64,000 nt of DNA from Aestuariivita sp964402685 (GTDB lineage: Bacteria > Pseudomonadota > Alphaproteobacteria > Rhodobacterales > Rhodobacteraceae). Below, piece by piece: positions 50,301 to 58,694 of this stretch. Under the pieces are notes generated by a model. That model saw only the letters and a program-made list of their open reading frames with translations, ran no database searches and was not told where the DNA came from. The stretch lies in assembly GCA_964402685.1 (NCBI GenBank), contig CAYODE010000004.1, positions 1-64,000 on the forward strand, written 5' to 3'. The first letter of the stretch is position 1. Each line of letters begins with the position of its first letter. The translations under genes were made by a program, and so were the position numbers.

Positions 50301-50720
50301 ACGTCACAGCAAGCTCAGTTTCTCAAACCCACGGTAATTACCTTAGTCTTCGGGCTGGGCTTTGGAATGGTGTTGGTTTTGCTGATCGTTCCGTCTTTGG
50401 TCGCCATGCAGGCGGACGTCTCGCGCCATCTGACCGCGTTCCGAAGGGCTTTGCAGAGCCCAAATCGATCGGTACGTGGCGTCATTGGCGTAACGGCTAT
50501 GGGCGTCCTGGCTTGGTTTGCGGCAACGCTTGGCACGGCATTGGCCCTTGGTGCGATGCCAGATGAGTTGGTGGCGCTATTGCCCTTTGCTGACACAGAC
50601 CCCGTATTGCGCGGTGCGTTCATGGCATTCGTTTTGGGCTCTGGCGCACTTGTGGTCGCCGTGTATGTGCTGGTGTTGTTAGGCGCACTTTTCAACACCC
50701 GGGCCGCGGCCAAGGGCTGA
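47316..50720 (+). CDS. RND efflux transporter permease (AcrB/MexB superfamily)
   Basis: 1134 residues, somewhat longer than AcrB because of extra hydrophobic helices at the C terminus (about 1045-1130). The architecture is one helix, a large porter domain, six helices, a second porter domain and five helices. The proton relay aspartates are Asp402-Asp403 in GIVVDDAIVVGEH. The second half has MTGIIINDSIVLV in the equivalent place. It probably exports amphiphilic drugs or envelope compounds with the adaptor upstream. Substrate unknown; no regulator adjacent. Confidence 0.95.
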   Translation: MPREIPRAAGGMLSYFTRHRTVANLLLIVLLVLGLATIPNMRAQFFPDVIVDNVTVNVEWEGAGPEDVDGAIVQTLEPTLLAVDGVESSSSLSREGQATITLDFEPGWDMARAADDVQSAVDAITTLPDEAEEPRVRRGAWRDRVTDLVITGPVEPEQLSLYADEMVVRLFAVGVTRTTIRGIAAPETLIEVPSAKLIEHDVSMTQIAEAIAAEVDADPAGDVSGANARVRTGVEKRTPDAIAGIVLRSNPDGSKLTVGDVARIRVEGPDRERAYYVGEDSALSIRVDRSDQGDAIGIQRTVEEVAEQMQASLPQGVTVELIRTRAEAISGRLNILLDNGLVGLGLVLALLFLFLNARTAFWVAAGIPAAMCAAIALMYAGGLTINMVSLFGLIITLGIVVDDAIVVGEHADYRYRVLGEHPYQAAENAARRMAMPVFAATLTTIIAFFGLVAIGGRFGDLIRDIPFTVIAVLAASLVECFLILPHHMAHALMKAEDERWYDVPSRVVNAGFRWMRDTLFRPLVRWVIHLRYVVVATVIVILASQIAVFIRGDVQWRFFNAPERGSITGNFAMAEGATRADSLAMMQELQRATEELGAQYAAEHGTNPIDYVIAEIGGNAGRGLGGVEAKDRDLLGGISIELIDADLRPYSSFAFVADLQDAVRRHPLVETVSFRGWRSGPGGDALDVQFYGAEVDTLKAASQDLQAALLRYPEVSAVEDNLAYDKEELILDLTAQGQALGFTIDTLGRALRARLNGLEAATYPDGPRSASIRVELPTGELTADFLERTQMRTPDGNYVPLADLVTVEQRTGFSTVRRENGIRLISVSGDISEDDPARAEEIVQVLENEILPTIASERQVEWRLSGLSEDEDEFLSDALTGLILCLTGIYLVLAWVFSSWTRPMVVMAIIPFGLVGTIYGHAVWDVPLSMFTVVGLLGMTGIIINDSIVLVTTIDDYAKDRGLIPSIIDATADRLRPVLLTTLTTVLGLTPLLYETSQQAQFLKPTVITLVFGLGFGMVLVLLIVPSLVAMQADVSRHLTAFRRALQSPNRSVRGVIGVTAMGVLAWFAATLGTALALGAMPDELVALLPFADTDPVLRGAFMAFVLGSGALVVAVYVLVLLGALFNTRAAAKG

Positions 50721-50792
50721 TTAAGGACGTGTCTGTTTCTTTTCTAAACAACGTTGTTTTGGTTGATTGGCGCTGAAGCCGCTGATGATCGG

Positions 50793-51599
50793 CTAGCCGG
50801 CGCTGCAGCCCCGAATGTCAACTGCGTGCTTGCTTCCCAAAATTGTGAAGCGCAAAGCAGACCGATCCAAAGCAAAGCTGCGCGCGGATCCGTGCATCAA
50901 ATCCGACGTTGCAACCAAGGTATCACCACGGCGTTCAACCTTGGTTTCAGACACCCAAACCTGCGGGTTACCCGCTTCGGTGATTGTGTATTCCGATCCG
51001 CCTGCATGCGGCATGCGAATATGGGCCTCTACCCTCAACCCGTCATCGGTGGGCGAGATAACACATTTTGCCGAGGTAACACCTGCTTCTTTCGCGCTGA
51101 ACGGCCGGTTGGACCGAGCGGCAAGAATAGCTGGATGCGTCGGAGCGTTGGGGTCCAATACGTGATCAAATTTCACCGTGCTCGGAATGCACACGTCCTT
51201 GCACACGCCTATTTCAACCTTGCCCTTCAGACGTACAGCCTGGCCAGGCGTCGCGGGTCGGACGTCGATTGGCAAAACCAATTCGCGCTCATAGCCTACG
51301 GACCGCATGCCGTTTTGATCAAAAACATCCGGTGTGGGCCAAGTAATCTGGGTCGCTTCTACATTGCGGGACCCACGCCATGAAAACTCAGGCGGAATGC
51401 CTGCATCCCCCGGCGCGCGCCAATAGGTCTTCCACCCATCCGCAAGCACAAACCGGATCGCCGTGCGATACATACCGCTGTCAGTTGTGCCGCCATCTAG
51501 GACTTCGATGCGCACAACATCGTCGATCCAGCTCTGTGCAGATGCCGGAACAGCGATCAAAGCAGCTAATGCCGCGGGGAAGAGTTTAAACCATTTCAT
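50793..51599 (-). CDS. Stand-alone DsbD N-terminal (alpha) domain protein, periplasmic
   Basis: 268 residues. A Sec signal peptide (about 1-21, AVPASAQS) is followed by an immunoglobulin-like domain typical of the N terminus of thiol:disulfide interchange protein DsbD: GWKTYWRAPGDAGIPPEFSW, GYERELVLPIDV and a redox CxxxC-type pair in IGVCKDVCIPS. The transmembrane and thioredoxin domains of full DsbD are absent. It may accept electrons from a CcdA/ScsB-type reductase and reduce periplasmic thiols. Divergent from yqgE. Confidence 0.85.
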   Translation of the reverse strand: MKWFKLFPAALAALIAVPASAQSWIDDVVRIEVLDGGTTDSGMYRTAIRFVLADGWKTYWRAPGDAGIPPEFSWRGSRNVEATQITWPTPDVFDQNGMRSVGYERELVLPIDVRPATPGQAVRLKGKVEIGVCKDVCIPSTVKFDHVLDPNAPTHPAILAARSNRPFSAKEAGVTSAKCVISPTDDGLRVEAHIRMPHAGGSEYTITEAGNPQVWVSETKVERRGDTLVATSDLMHGSARSFALDRSALRFTILGSKHAVDIRGCSAG

Positions 51600-51789
51600 C
51601 CTCTTCAGATGGCGTAGCGGCGAAGAAATGCCAAGTCACGTTCCGGTTAAGGTTTGTTACGCGGACCTGATTGTGCGTCTTTTTTGCAAAAGCTTGCTAA
51701 ACTGGTGGTATCGACCGGTTAAACTTGAAACCGACCTCTTCAACGGTCAACTTAGGGCTTCGACGTGCTGTGTTTCTGAATGGATTATC

Positions 51790-52344
51790 ATGAATCTGAC
51801 CGGAAAACTCTTGATCGCGATGCCGGGAATGGGCGATCCGCGTTTTGAAAGCGCGGTCGTATTTCTGTGCACGCATTCTGATGAGGGGGCGATGGGCTTG
51901 ATCGTGAACAAACCCTCATCTGATGTCACCCTGTCAGAATTACTGGAACAGCTAGAAATCACGCCTCAATCAACGGGCCTGAAACGCCCCGTCCATTTTG
52001 GTGGCCCTGTAGAAGGTGGACGCGGATTTGTTTTGCACGGATGTGATTACGGGTCCCAGATACACACATTGCAGGTTACAGAAGACATCGGAATGACGGC
52101 AACAATCGACGTGCTCGAAGATATCGGGCGGGGGGCAGGGCCCGCTAAGGCTCTGATGATGCTAGGGTATGCCGGTTGGGGGGCTGGGCAACTGGAAGGT
52201 GAGATTGCGCGGAATGGGTGGCTGACGACCGATGCAACCGCGGAGTTGCTGTTCGACACACCTGATATCAAGAAATGGGGCGCCGCTCTCAAAACCCTTG
52301 GTATCGAACCGGTCATGCTGTCGGGCAGTGCGGGGCGCGCCTGA
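51790..52344 (+). CDS. YqgE/AlgH family protein
   Basis: 184 residues from the ATG at 51790; upstream in-frame codons reach into the divergent gene. Family signatures are GKLLIAMPGMGDPRFESAVVFLCTHSDEGAMGLIVNKP, HFGGPVEGGRGFVLH and MLGYAGWGAGQLEGEIARNGWL. AlgH/YqgE proteins are widespread and of unresolved biochemical function. Convergent with tsaC. Confidence 0.95.
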   Translation: MNLTGKLLIAMPGMGDPRFESAVVFLCTHSDEGAMGLIVNKPSSDVTLSELLEQLEITPQSTGLKRPVHFGGPVEGGRGFVLHGCDYGSQIHTLQVTEDIGMTATIDVLEDIGRGAGPAKALMMLGYAGWGAGQLEGEIARNGWLTTDATAELLFDTPDIKKWGAALKTLGIEPVMLSGSAGRA

Positions 52345-52365
52345 AGCGTTGCCCGGTCGGTAGTT

Positions 52366-53319
52366 TTACGATGGCTTTGGCGCCGCGGCGCGTTTCAAAC
52401 GATCGTTAATCGCACGCCCCAATCCCGTGTTTGGAATGGGCGCGACTGCAATTGGCTTACCCTTTTCATCTAGGGTGTGTAGGCACGCAAAAAGCTGTGC
52501 TGCCGCCTCGGCCAGGTCGCCTGATGCAGACAGCGTCAGATCGCCCGCTTGGGCGCCAAATCCAAGATAAAGCTCGCCCGGTTGCGGGACCTCGGCGTTC
52601 AGACGGACCGCTGATTGAGGCGCGTAGTGCGATTGCAGTTGACCGGGCGCGTTGATCTTTGAACCGTCCTGCCAACGTTTCAGAGGACAGTTGAGCGCTG
52701 CTTCGATCGCCTCTGCTGGTAAGCCGCCAGGGCGCAAAAGGACGGGCTCGCCGTCCTCGAAACTAACGATTGTGGATTCAAGACCCACTTTGCAGGGCCC
52801 GGCGTCTATGACCGCATCAATCCGCCCTGAGAGGCCCGAAAAGACATGCCCAGCCGTTGTTGGACTGATACGCCCGGACGGGTTGGCCGACGGCGCTGCG
52901 ATCGGACCATCCAATGCGCGCAAGAGGCCCTGAGCCACTGGGTGATCCGGCATGCGCAAACCAACACTTGGAAGTCCTGATGTGACCAATTCGCTCAAAC
53001 CATGGTTCTTCACCAGGGGTACAACAAGGGTGAGAGGACCGGGCCAGAACGCCTGCACCAGTCTTTCCGCATCGCCAGAGATATCTGCATGCTGACGCGC
53101 GTGATCCAAATCCGCGACATGCACGATCAGGGGATTAAAGCTGGGCCGGTTCTTGGCCGCGAAGATATCTGCAACCGCGCGGCCCTGGCGCGCGTCTGCA
53201 CCCAAACCGTACACGGTCTCGGTTGGAAACGAGACCAAGCCGCCCTTTTCGAGAAGCCGCGCAGCGCGTTCAAGGTCCTGAGCACTGGCACTGAGAATTT
53301 GCGTTTCGCGTGGTTGCAT
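52366..53319 (-). CDS. tsaC: Threonylcarbamoyl-AMP synthase (Sua5 type)
   Basis: 317 residues from the ATG at 53319. The YrdC domain (about 15-200) has GGLVSFPTETVYGLGADA, KNRPSFNPLIVHV, FWPGPLTLV and SANPSGRISPT; a C-terminal Sua5 domain (about 230-317) follows. It makes threonylcarbamoyl-AMP for the t6A modification of ANN-decoding tRNAs. A short upstream extension of the frame is unlikely to be translated. Divergent from the acyl-CoA dehydrogenase gene. Confidence 0.95.
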   Translation of the reverse strand: MQPRETQILSASAQDLERAARLLEKGGLVSFPTETVYGLGADARQGRAVADIFAAKNRPSFNPLIVHVADLDHARQHADISGDAERLVQAFWPGPLTLVVPLVKNHGLSELVTSGLPSVGLRMPDHPVAQGLLRALDGPIAAPSANPSGRISPTTAGHVFSGLSGRIDAVIDAGPCKVGLESTIVSFEDGEPVLLRPGGLPAEAIEAALNCPLKRWQDGSKINAPGQLQSHYAPQSAVRLNAEVPQPGELYLGFGAQAGDLTLSASGDLAEAAAQLFACLHTLDEKGKPIAVAPIPNTGLGRAINDRLKRAAAPKPS

Positions 53320-53469
53320 CGGAACTGTGGCCTCGTGACGCCGCGTTTTGGTTGCAAGGACCTGCAAGGCCGGATTGGTATGCAGGAAACACTGCTTTTA
53401 GCGAGGGTGCGCGCCGAGGGGAAGCCGATGCTGTCTGCACCCCGCCCCATTAGTCTAAGAGGTAAAGTT

Positions 53470-55185
53470 ATGCCCTATCGCGCCCCGGTTTCAGAGTTTG
53501 AGTTCATTTTCAAAAACGTTGTCGGATTTGAGCAAGTCGCGCGGACCGAACGGTTTGCCGATGCAAGTTCGGAGACTGTGACAGCAATTCTGACCGAAGC
53601 TGGCAAGATGAGCGAAGAAGTCATCGCGCCCTTGCAACGATCTGGGGACGTAAACCCTGCGCGCCTGGAAAACGGCGTCGTGCGCACCTCACCGGGATTT
53701 GCCGACGGCTGGAAGGCAATCGCGGAAGGCGGCTGGGTTGGTATTTCTGGGGATCCGGAATTTGGTGGTATGGGTTTGCCGCTCACCTTGGCCACTGCGG
53801 TAAATGACATGTTGAGCAGTGCCTGCGTGTCGCTTCAATTGGCACCGCTGATGAGCCAGGGACAAATCGAAGCGTTAGAACACCACGCGAGCGACGCAAT
53901 CAAGGAACTCTACCTACCCAAGCTGATCAGCGGGGAATGGACAGGGACTATGAATTTGACCGAGCCGCAGGCGGGGTCTGACGTGGGCGCGCTCAGCACC
54001 AAGGCTGAAGCTCAGGACGATGGGACCTATGCGATCACGGGGCAAAAGATCTATATCAGCTGGGGCGATCATGACGTTGCCGACAACGTCTGCCACCTGG
54101 TTTTGGCCCGTATTCCGGGTGCCCCAGAGGGCACGAAAGGCATCAGCCTCTTTCTGGTGCCCAAGCGATTGCCGGATGAGGCCGGAAACGCCGGTGTTGC
54201 AAACAGCCTGAAAGTTGTCAGCCTTGAACACAAGCTGGGACTCCATGGTTCGCCGACTGCCGTGATGCAATATGACGGTGCCACCGGTTGGATTGTGGGG
54301 CCGGAAAACGGCGGTATGGCGGCTATGTTCACAATGATGAACAACGCTCGTCTGGGTGTTGGCACGCAGGGTATCGGAGTTGCCGAAGGTGCCTACCAGA
54401 ATGCGTTGCAATACGCGTTGGATCGAAAGCAGGGCCGCAGTTATCACGGCTACACGATCGCGGCACATGCCGATGTTCGCCGGATGCTGACAACGATGAA
54501 GGCGGATGTCTTTGCCGCAAGGTCGATTGCTTTGGCGTGCGCCGTCGCGATCGACATGGAAACGGCAACCGATGACGCGGATTGGCGCGCGCGTGCGGCG
54601 TTCCTGACCCCGATTGCCAAAGCGTTTGGCACCGACATTGGGAACGAAGTGGCGAACACCGGCATTCAGGTGCACGGCGGCATGGGCTTCATCGAAGAAA
54701 CCGGGGCCGCACAGTTTGCTCGCGATGTTCGAGTGACGACGATTTACGAAGGTACAAACGGCATCCAAGCGATGGACCTCGTTGCGCGCAAGATGTCCGA
54801 CGGTGGTGAAATGGCCACCAAACTTTTGGACGAAATCGAAGCACAAGCAGAACTGGTTCGTGCCAAAAGCCCTGAACTCGCCGATCTCGCTGAAAGCGTT
54901 TGGCAGGCCACGGAATCCTTGCGCGAAGCCACAGAGTGGTTGGTGGCGCAAGACGATGTGACGGATCGGTTTGCTGGCGCGGTACCCTATCTGCGCGCCT
55001 TCGCGCGCGTGCTGGGTGGGCATTTCCATTTGTCGGCAGCAATGACCGAACCGACTGGTCCGCGCGCGGCTTTGGCGCGGTTCTATGTCACGCGTCTTTT
55101 GCCGGAACATGCCTCGCTGCTCACGCATGCTCAATCTGGCTCTGCTGATCTTTACGCCTTGAGCTTGGATGACCTCGCGGCGTAA
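53470..55185 (+). CDS. Acyl-CoA dehydrogenase, long form (DmdC/FadE-like)
   Basis: 571 residues from the ATG at 53470, preceded by AAGAGG; the upstream in-frame codons overlap tsaC. It has the acyl-CoA dehydrogenase N, middle (MNLTEPQAGSDVGAL; YISWGDHDVADN) and C domains, with the catalytic Glu region VTTIYEGTNGIQAMDL, and the extra C-terminal domain of the long subgroup. That subgroup includes 3-methylmercaptopropionyl-CoA dehydrogenase DmdC of DMSP catabolism, common in Roseobacters, but sequence alone does not fix the substrate. FAD enzyme of fatty acid or methylthiopropionate oxidation. An MBL hydrolase follows closely. Confidence 0.93.
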   Translation: MPYRAPVSEFEFIFKNVVGFEQVARTERFADASSETVTAILTEAGKMSEEVIAPLQRSGDVNPARLENGVVRTSPGFADGWKAIAEGGWVGISGDPEFGGMGLPLTLATAVNDMLSSACVSLQLAPLMSQGQIEALEHHASDAIKELYLPKLISGEWTGTMNLTEPQAGSDVGALSTKAEAQDDGTYAITGQKIYISWGDHDVADNVCHLVLARIPGAPEGTKGISLFLVPKRLPDEAGNAGVANSLKVVSLEHKLGLHGSPTAVMQYDGATGWIVGPENGGMAAMFTMMNNARLGVGTQGIGVAEGAYQNALQYALDRKQGRSYHGYTIAAHADVRRMLTTMKADVFAARSIALACAVAIDMETATDDADWRARAAFLTPIAKAFGTDIGNEVANTGIQVHGGMGFIEETGAAQFARDVRVTTIYEGTNGIQAMDLVARKMSDGGEMATKLLDEIEAQAELVRAKSPELADLAESVWQATESLREATEWLVAQDDVTDRFAGAVPYLRAFARVLGGHFHLSAAMTEPTGPRAALARFYVTRLLPEHASLLTHAQSGSADLYALSLDDLAA

Positions 55186-55217
55186 ACCGCGTGGGACTCA
55201 GTGAAAGGACGGGTAAC

Positions 55218-56261
55218 GTGGACGGATCTCATTCAGGCCTGCGGTACCCGTGGGAAACTCCGCCGGAACGTGGTGAGGCCATCCAAGTGGCCGAGGGCGT
55301 TTTGTGGATGCGCTTGCCGCTTCCGATGAAGCTTGATCATGTCAATGTCTATGCCCTCGACGACGGCGATGGCTGGACGGTGATCGACACCGGTTTTGCA
55401 TCCAAGCTTTCGCGCGAGATCTGGGCCGCACTTATGACAGGTCCCTTGGCCGAAAAGCCGGTCAAACGGGTGATCGTCACGCATCACCACCCGGATCATG
55501 TAGGTCTTGCGGGGTGGTTCCAGTCCGAACACGGGGCGGAATTGATCACAACACGCACGGCCTGGCTTTTCTCCAGGATGCTTATGCTGGACAAGCAAGA
55601 TGCGCTACCTGAAGAGACGCTGGCCTTCTATCGCAGCGGCGGCATGGATCCTGAGATCTATGAGCAGCGCAAAGCGGATAAGCCCTTTAACTTCGCCGAT
55701 GTGGTTGCCCCTATGCCGTTGGGTTACACGCGTATCAAGCAAGGTGACGTGATCCAGATGGGGGGACGCGACTGGGACGTGCATATGGGCAATGGCCACG
55801 CGCCGGAACACGCGACGTTCTGGAGTAGGGACGACAACCTGGTCATCGCGGGCGATCAAATCCTACCGTCGATCAGCCCAAATATCGGGGTTTATTCGAC
55901 CGAGCCAATGGCCGACCCGGTCAGCGATTGGATCGAAGCATGTGAGCGCTTGTCACAACTGGCGCGCCCGGACCACCTTGTTCTTGGCGGGCATAAACTG
56001 CCGTTTACGGGCCTCCCCTTCCGCATGCGGCAGTTGATAGACAACCATCACGGCGCGCTTGATCGACTTTTGCAATCTCTCGATACCCCCAAAACGGCGG
56101 CCGACTGCTTCATGCCGATATTCAAACGCAAGATCGGCGCGTCCGAATATGGCTTGGCACTGGTCGAGGCAATTGCGCATGTCAGCCATCTGTATCAGGC
56201 TGGGCAGGTCACACGTACGCGCCGCGACGACGGGGCCTGGTTGTATCAGCAAAAGGGGTAA
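55218..56261 (+). CDS. MBL fold metallo-hydrolase
   Basis: 347 residues from the GTG at 55218 (AGGACGG seven bases upstream); a GTG at 55191 is the other option. The zinc motif is VTHHHPDHVGLAGWF, with further ligands at GNGHAPEHATFW, AGDQILPSIS and VLGGHKLPF. This family has glyoxalase II, lactonase and arylsulfatase-like members, and a C-terminal winged-helix-like domain (about 255-345) as in LACTB2-type enzymes. It lies directly downstream of the acyl-CoA dehydrogenase and may hydrolyse a thioester or lactone, an inference from context. Confidence 0.92.
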   Translation: MDGSHSGLRYPWETPPERGEAIQVAEGVLWMRLPLPMKLDHVNVYALDDGDGWTVIDTGFASKLSREIWAALMTGPLAEKPVKRVIVTHHHPDHVGLAGWFQSEHGAELITTRTAWLFSRMLMLDKQDALPEETLAFYRSGGMDPEIYEQRKADKPFNFADVVAPMPLGYTRIKQGDVIQMGGRDWDVHMGNGHAPEHATFWSRDDNLVIAGDQILPSISPNIGVYSTEPMADPVSDWIEACERLSQLARPDHLVLGGHKLPFTGLPFRMRQLIDNHHGALDRLLQSLDTPKTAADCFMPIFKRKIGASEYGLALVEAIAHVSHLYQAGQVTRTRRDDGAWLYQQKG

Positions 56262-56265
56262 CCCC

Positions 56266-56730
56266 TTGGATAACAAGATCAAGACCACTGCAGAAGCCAC
56301 CGAGGAGGATATTCTTCCTCGTTTCTATGAGGTGCACACCTCGCCAGAAGAGCAAGAGGTCGTAGACCAGCTGCCCGATGGCATGACCACCTCTGTCGAG
56401 CACAAAAGTCCGGCGCGCTGGGCTTACGAACGACTGATTCTCTACATCCAGAATTTTGAAAAGCAGCTGGACAGCGAACATGAGGTGGCCATGGGCATGA
56501 CCGGTGGCGAACTAGGTGTGCTACGGATCGAAGGCATGGGGTATTTCGACCCAGATATTGTCACGTTCTATGGTTCGGATGCATTAGGTGCGCGTACCCA
56601 ATTGATTCAACATGTGACGCAGTTGAGTGTGATGCTGCGCGCATTGCCAAAACCTGTCGGGCAAGCCGAACCAGCGCGCATCGGATTTCGACTGGCAGCT
56701 GATTTAGAGAAAAACAGCGGAAACGGTTAA
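56266..56730 (+). CDS. DUF6173 family protein
   Basis: 154 residues from a TTG at 56266 with AAGGGG just upstream, 4 bases after the MBL gene; the frame is open further upstream but that overlaps the MBL gene. The core is RWAYERLILYIQNFEKQLDSEHEVAMGMTGGELGVLRIEGMGYFDPDIVTFYG, conserved in alphaproteobacteria. Function unknown. It should be cytosolic. Confidence 0.8.
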   Translation: MDNKIKTTAEATEEDILPRFYEVHTSPEEQEVVDQLPDGMTTSVEHKSPARWAYERLILYIQNFEKQLDSEHEVAMGMTGGELGVLRIEGMGYFDPDIVTFYGSDALGARTQLIQHVTQLSVMLRALPKPVGQAEPARIGFRLAADLEKNSGNG

Positions 56731-56827
56731 ACCGTCTCCCGATCTGTAGCCTGCGCCCGATTGACGTCGTGACAGCATTTTGCTTATTCGGTAAGGAACA
56801 GCAGACACGCTGAACAGGGTAAAAACT

Positions 56828-56962
56828 ATGGCAGATCATCAGCACGGCGAGATGGATATCTCGGTACAGGAAAAAACCTTCGCAGGGTTCATGGACTGGG
56901 TGAAATGGGCAACTATCGTCATCCTGGCGATCATCATCCTGATGGCGATCTTCATCACCTGA
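56828..56962 (+). CDS. aa3-type cytochrome c oxidase subunit IV
   Basis: 44 residues. A soluble start (MADHQHGEMDISVQEKTFAGF) and one membrane helix (WVKWATIVILAIIILMAIFI) match the small bacterial aa3 oxidase subunit IV first seen in Paracoccus. It packs against subunits I and III of the proton-pumping oxidase. No other oxidase genes are in the window; separate placement is usual in Rhodobacterales. Confidence 0.88.
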   Translation: MADHQHGEMDISVQEKTFAGFMDWVKWATIVILAIIILMAIFIT

Positions 56963-57000
56963 CACGGGTCGTCAATTGAACGACGGTCATTGGAGGAATC

Positions 57001-57594
57001 ATGCGTTTTGTATGCTTGATTGTAACTGCGTTTATGGTTCTGGCCGGATGCGCGGGGCCACAGACGATTGCCCCCGCCGAAGAGATTGCAGCCGTTTCTT
57101 ACCGTAACGAAGGCCCCAGCGAGCTGACGCTGCTGACGATGGTCAATAACCGCTCGGATGCTGGGGCGCACACGGCGCTTGTGATCAGTGCCTCGGAACG
57201 GGTTATTTTTGATCCTGCAGGATCGTTCAAAGCCAAGGGCGTGCCAGAGCGGAACGATGTTCTTTTTGGAATTTCCCCTGCGGTCGAGCGGAGCTTTATC
57301 AGCGCACATTCTCGCAGCACCCATCGGGTTGTCGTTCAAAAGATCCAGGTCTCACCTCAGCAGGCGCAGATCGCGTATCAGCTGGCGTTGCAGTCCGGGC
57401 CCGTGCCGGGGATATATTGCGCGAACGCTACGTCACGTTTGCTGCAGCAAATCCCAGGGTTTGAGCAGATCCAGGTCACGTTCTATCCGGTCAATCTGAG
57501 TGAGCAGTTTGCGCAATTCCCCGGCGTACAGACCGAAGTTGTGCGCGAGGATGATGATCCATCCCTTGAGGTTGCTTTAAACGCACTGAATTAA
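57001..57594 (+). CDS. Putative lipoprotein, unknown function
   Basis: 197 residues. A lipoprotein signal (MRFVCLIVTAFMVLAGC, lipid-modified Cys17) precedes a soluble periplasmic domain of about 180 residues. It includes a putative substrate-like groove (PVPGIYCANATSRLLQQIPGFEQIQVTFYPVNL), which resembles DUF-type proteins with a conserved Cys, but I cannot assign a family. TGGAGGA precedes the ATG. Convergent with azlD at a 4-base distance. Confidence 0.85.
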   Translation: MRFVCLIVTAFMVLAGCAGPQTIAPAEEIAAVSYRNEGPSELTLLTMVNNRSDAGAHTALVISASERVIFDPAGSFKAKGVPERNDVLFGISPAVERSFISAHSRSTHRVVVQKIQVSPQQAQIAYQLALQSGPVPGIYCANATSRLLQQIPGFEQIQVTFYPVNLSEQFAQFPGVQTEVVREDDDPSLEVALNALN

Positions 57595-57598
57595 GCGT

Positions 57599-57934
57599 TT
57601 AGCCTAACAAGTAAAGCAGACCGTAGAGCGTGACTGCACCGGCGCCTATGGCTGCAAAAACGTTGCGCGTGATGATACCCGCCGTGATCGTTGCTGCCGC
57701 AGCGGCAAGGCGGGCTGGGTCCAGTTCCCCATCTGTCGCAGCCGGCCAAAGCACGAGCGGGGCAACAAGCGCTGGCAAAATGGCTACCGCGGTGTAACGC
57801 AGATGGCGCAGCACCCATTCGGGCATAGCGCGATCACCGACAAGGCCTAGAAATACAAAACGCAAGGCAAAGCTGCCGATGCCGAGCCCGATGATGACGA
57901 CCCATGTCGTGACCGGATCAAACCCAGTGCTCAT
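57599..57934 (-). CDS. azlD: AzlD family branched-chain amino acid export subunit
   Basis: 111 residues from the ATG at 57934, overlapping the azlC stop (ATGA); nine more codons are open upstream. Three to four helices of the AzlD type (WVVIIGLGIGSFALRFVFLGLVGDRAMPEWVLRHLRYTAVAILPAL). It forms the exporter with AzlC for branched-chain amino acids or analogues. Confidence 0.92.
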   Translation of the reverse strand: MSTGFDPVTTWVVIIGLGIGSFALRFVFLGLVGDRAMPEWVLRHLRYTAVAILPALVAPLVLWPAATDGELDPARLAAAAATITAGIITRNVFAAIGAGAVTLYGLLYLLG

Positions 57935-58647
57935 GCCCACCTTCCCTGTGCCCGGAGCCACAATTCGACACGTGCGCCAGCCATCATACCAGCGAGACCG
58001 GCGACGATAAGGCCTAGATTGAAAGGCATGCCGTTCGCGATTATGGCCACGGCGATGGCCACGAGCGCAGCAACGACATGCGCAAGTGTGCGCATCATCG
58101 GTACGATCAAAGCCAGAAACGCAATCGGAACAGCGAAATCCAAAGCCCAGGCCTCAGGGATCTGGTTTCCAACCAGCGCACCCACAAGGGTAAAGACATA
58201 CCACATCGGGCAGACCGGTGCGACAGTGCCAAAGAAATAGGCCACCCGTTGCGGTACGGTCAGTTTGGGTTTGTCTTCGAACTCTGCAATCGAACAGGCA
58301 TAGGACTGATCAACCAGGAAGTAGGCGATGAAGACGCGCTGCCATAGGGGCGCTGGCCCCAAATAGGGTGTGAGAGAGGCGGAATACATCGCCATGCGCA
58401 AGTTCACGGCGAGAGCGGATGCCAACACAATAATCGTCGGTGCATTTTCTGTCATCAACTGCAATGCAGTCAGCTGCGCCGCTCCGGCAATCACAGCGAC
58501 AGAAAATATCAACGTCTCGAACACGCTCATGCCGGCTTCGGTGGCGAGCACCCCAAAGATCATCGCAAACGGGGACACCACCAAGGTGAAAGGGGCGCCA
58601 ACGCGGAACCCCTGCCAAAAGGCAGATTTCGTGGTGGTGGAGGGCAT
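57931..58647 (-). CDS. azlC: AzlC family branched-chain amino acid export subunit
   Basis: 238 residues, seven helices, with the family segments FGVLATEAGMSVFETLIFSVAVIAGAAQLTALQLM and LRMAMYSASLTPYLG. It is the large subunit of the AzlCD exporter. Overlaps azlD and is divergent from fdhD. Confidence 0.93.
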   Translation of the reverse strand: MPSTTTKSAFWQGFRVGAPFTLVVSPFAMIFGVLATEAGMSVFETLIFSVAVIAGAAQLTALQLMTENAPTIIVLASALAVNLRMAMYSASLTPYLGPAPLWQRVFIAYFLVDQSYACSIAEFEDKPKLTVPQRVAYFFGTVAPVCPMWYVFTLVGALVGNQIPEAWALDFAVPIAFLALIVPMMRTLAHVVAALVAIAVAIIANGMPFNLGLIVAGLAGMMAGARVELWLRAQGRWA

Positions 58648-58694
58648 GAGATATCCTTAGATTGCTCCAAGCGAATACTTGCGTTCTGGGAGGG

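Noticed and set aside
50754..51383. 209-codon plus-strand frame opposite the DsbD-like gene
   Set aside because: The minus-strand product has a signal peptide and family motifs; this frame has neither.
53914..55134. 406-codon antisense frame opposite the acyl-CoA dehydrogenase
   Set aside because: Shadow of a high-GC gene; the sense frame is fully consistent with a conserved enzyme, and the antisense product has His/Arg-rich low-quality sequence.
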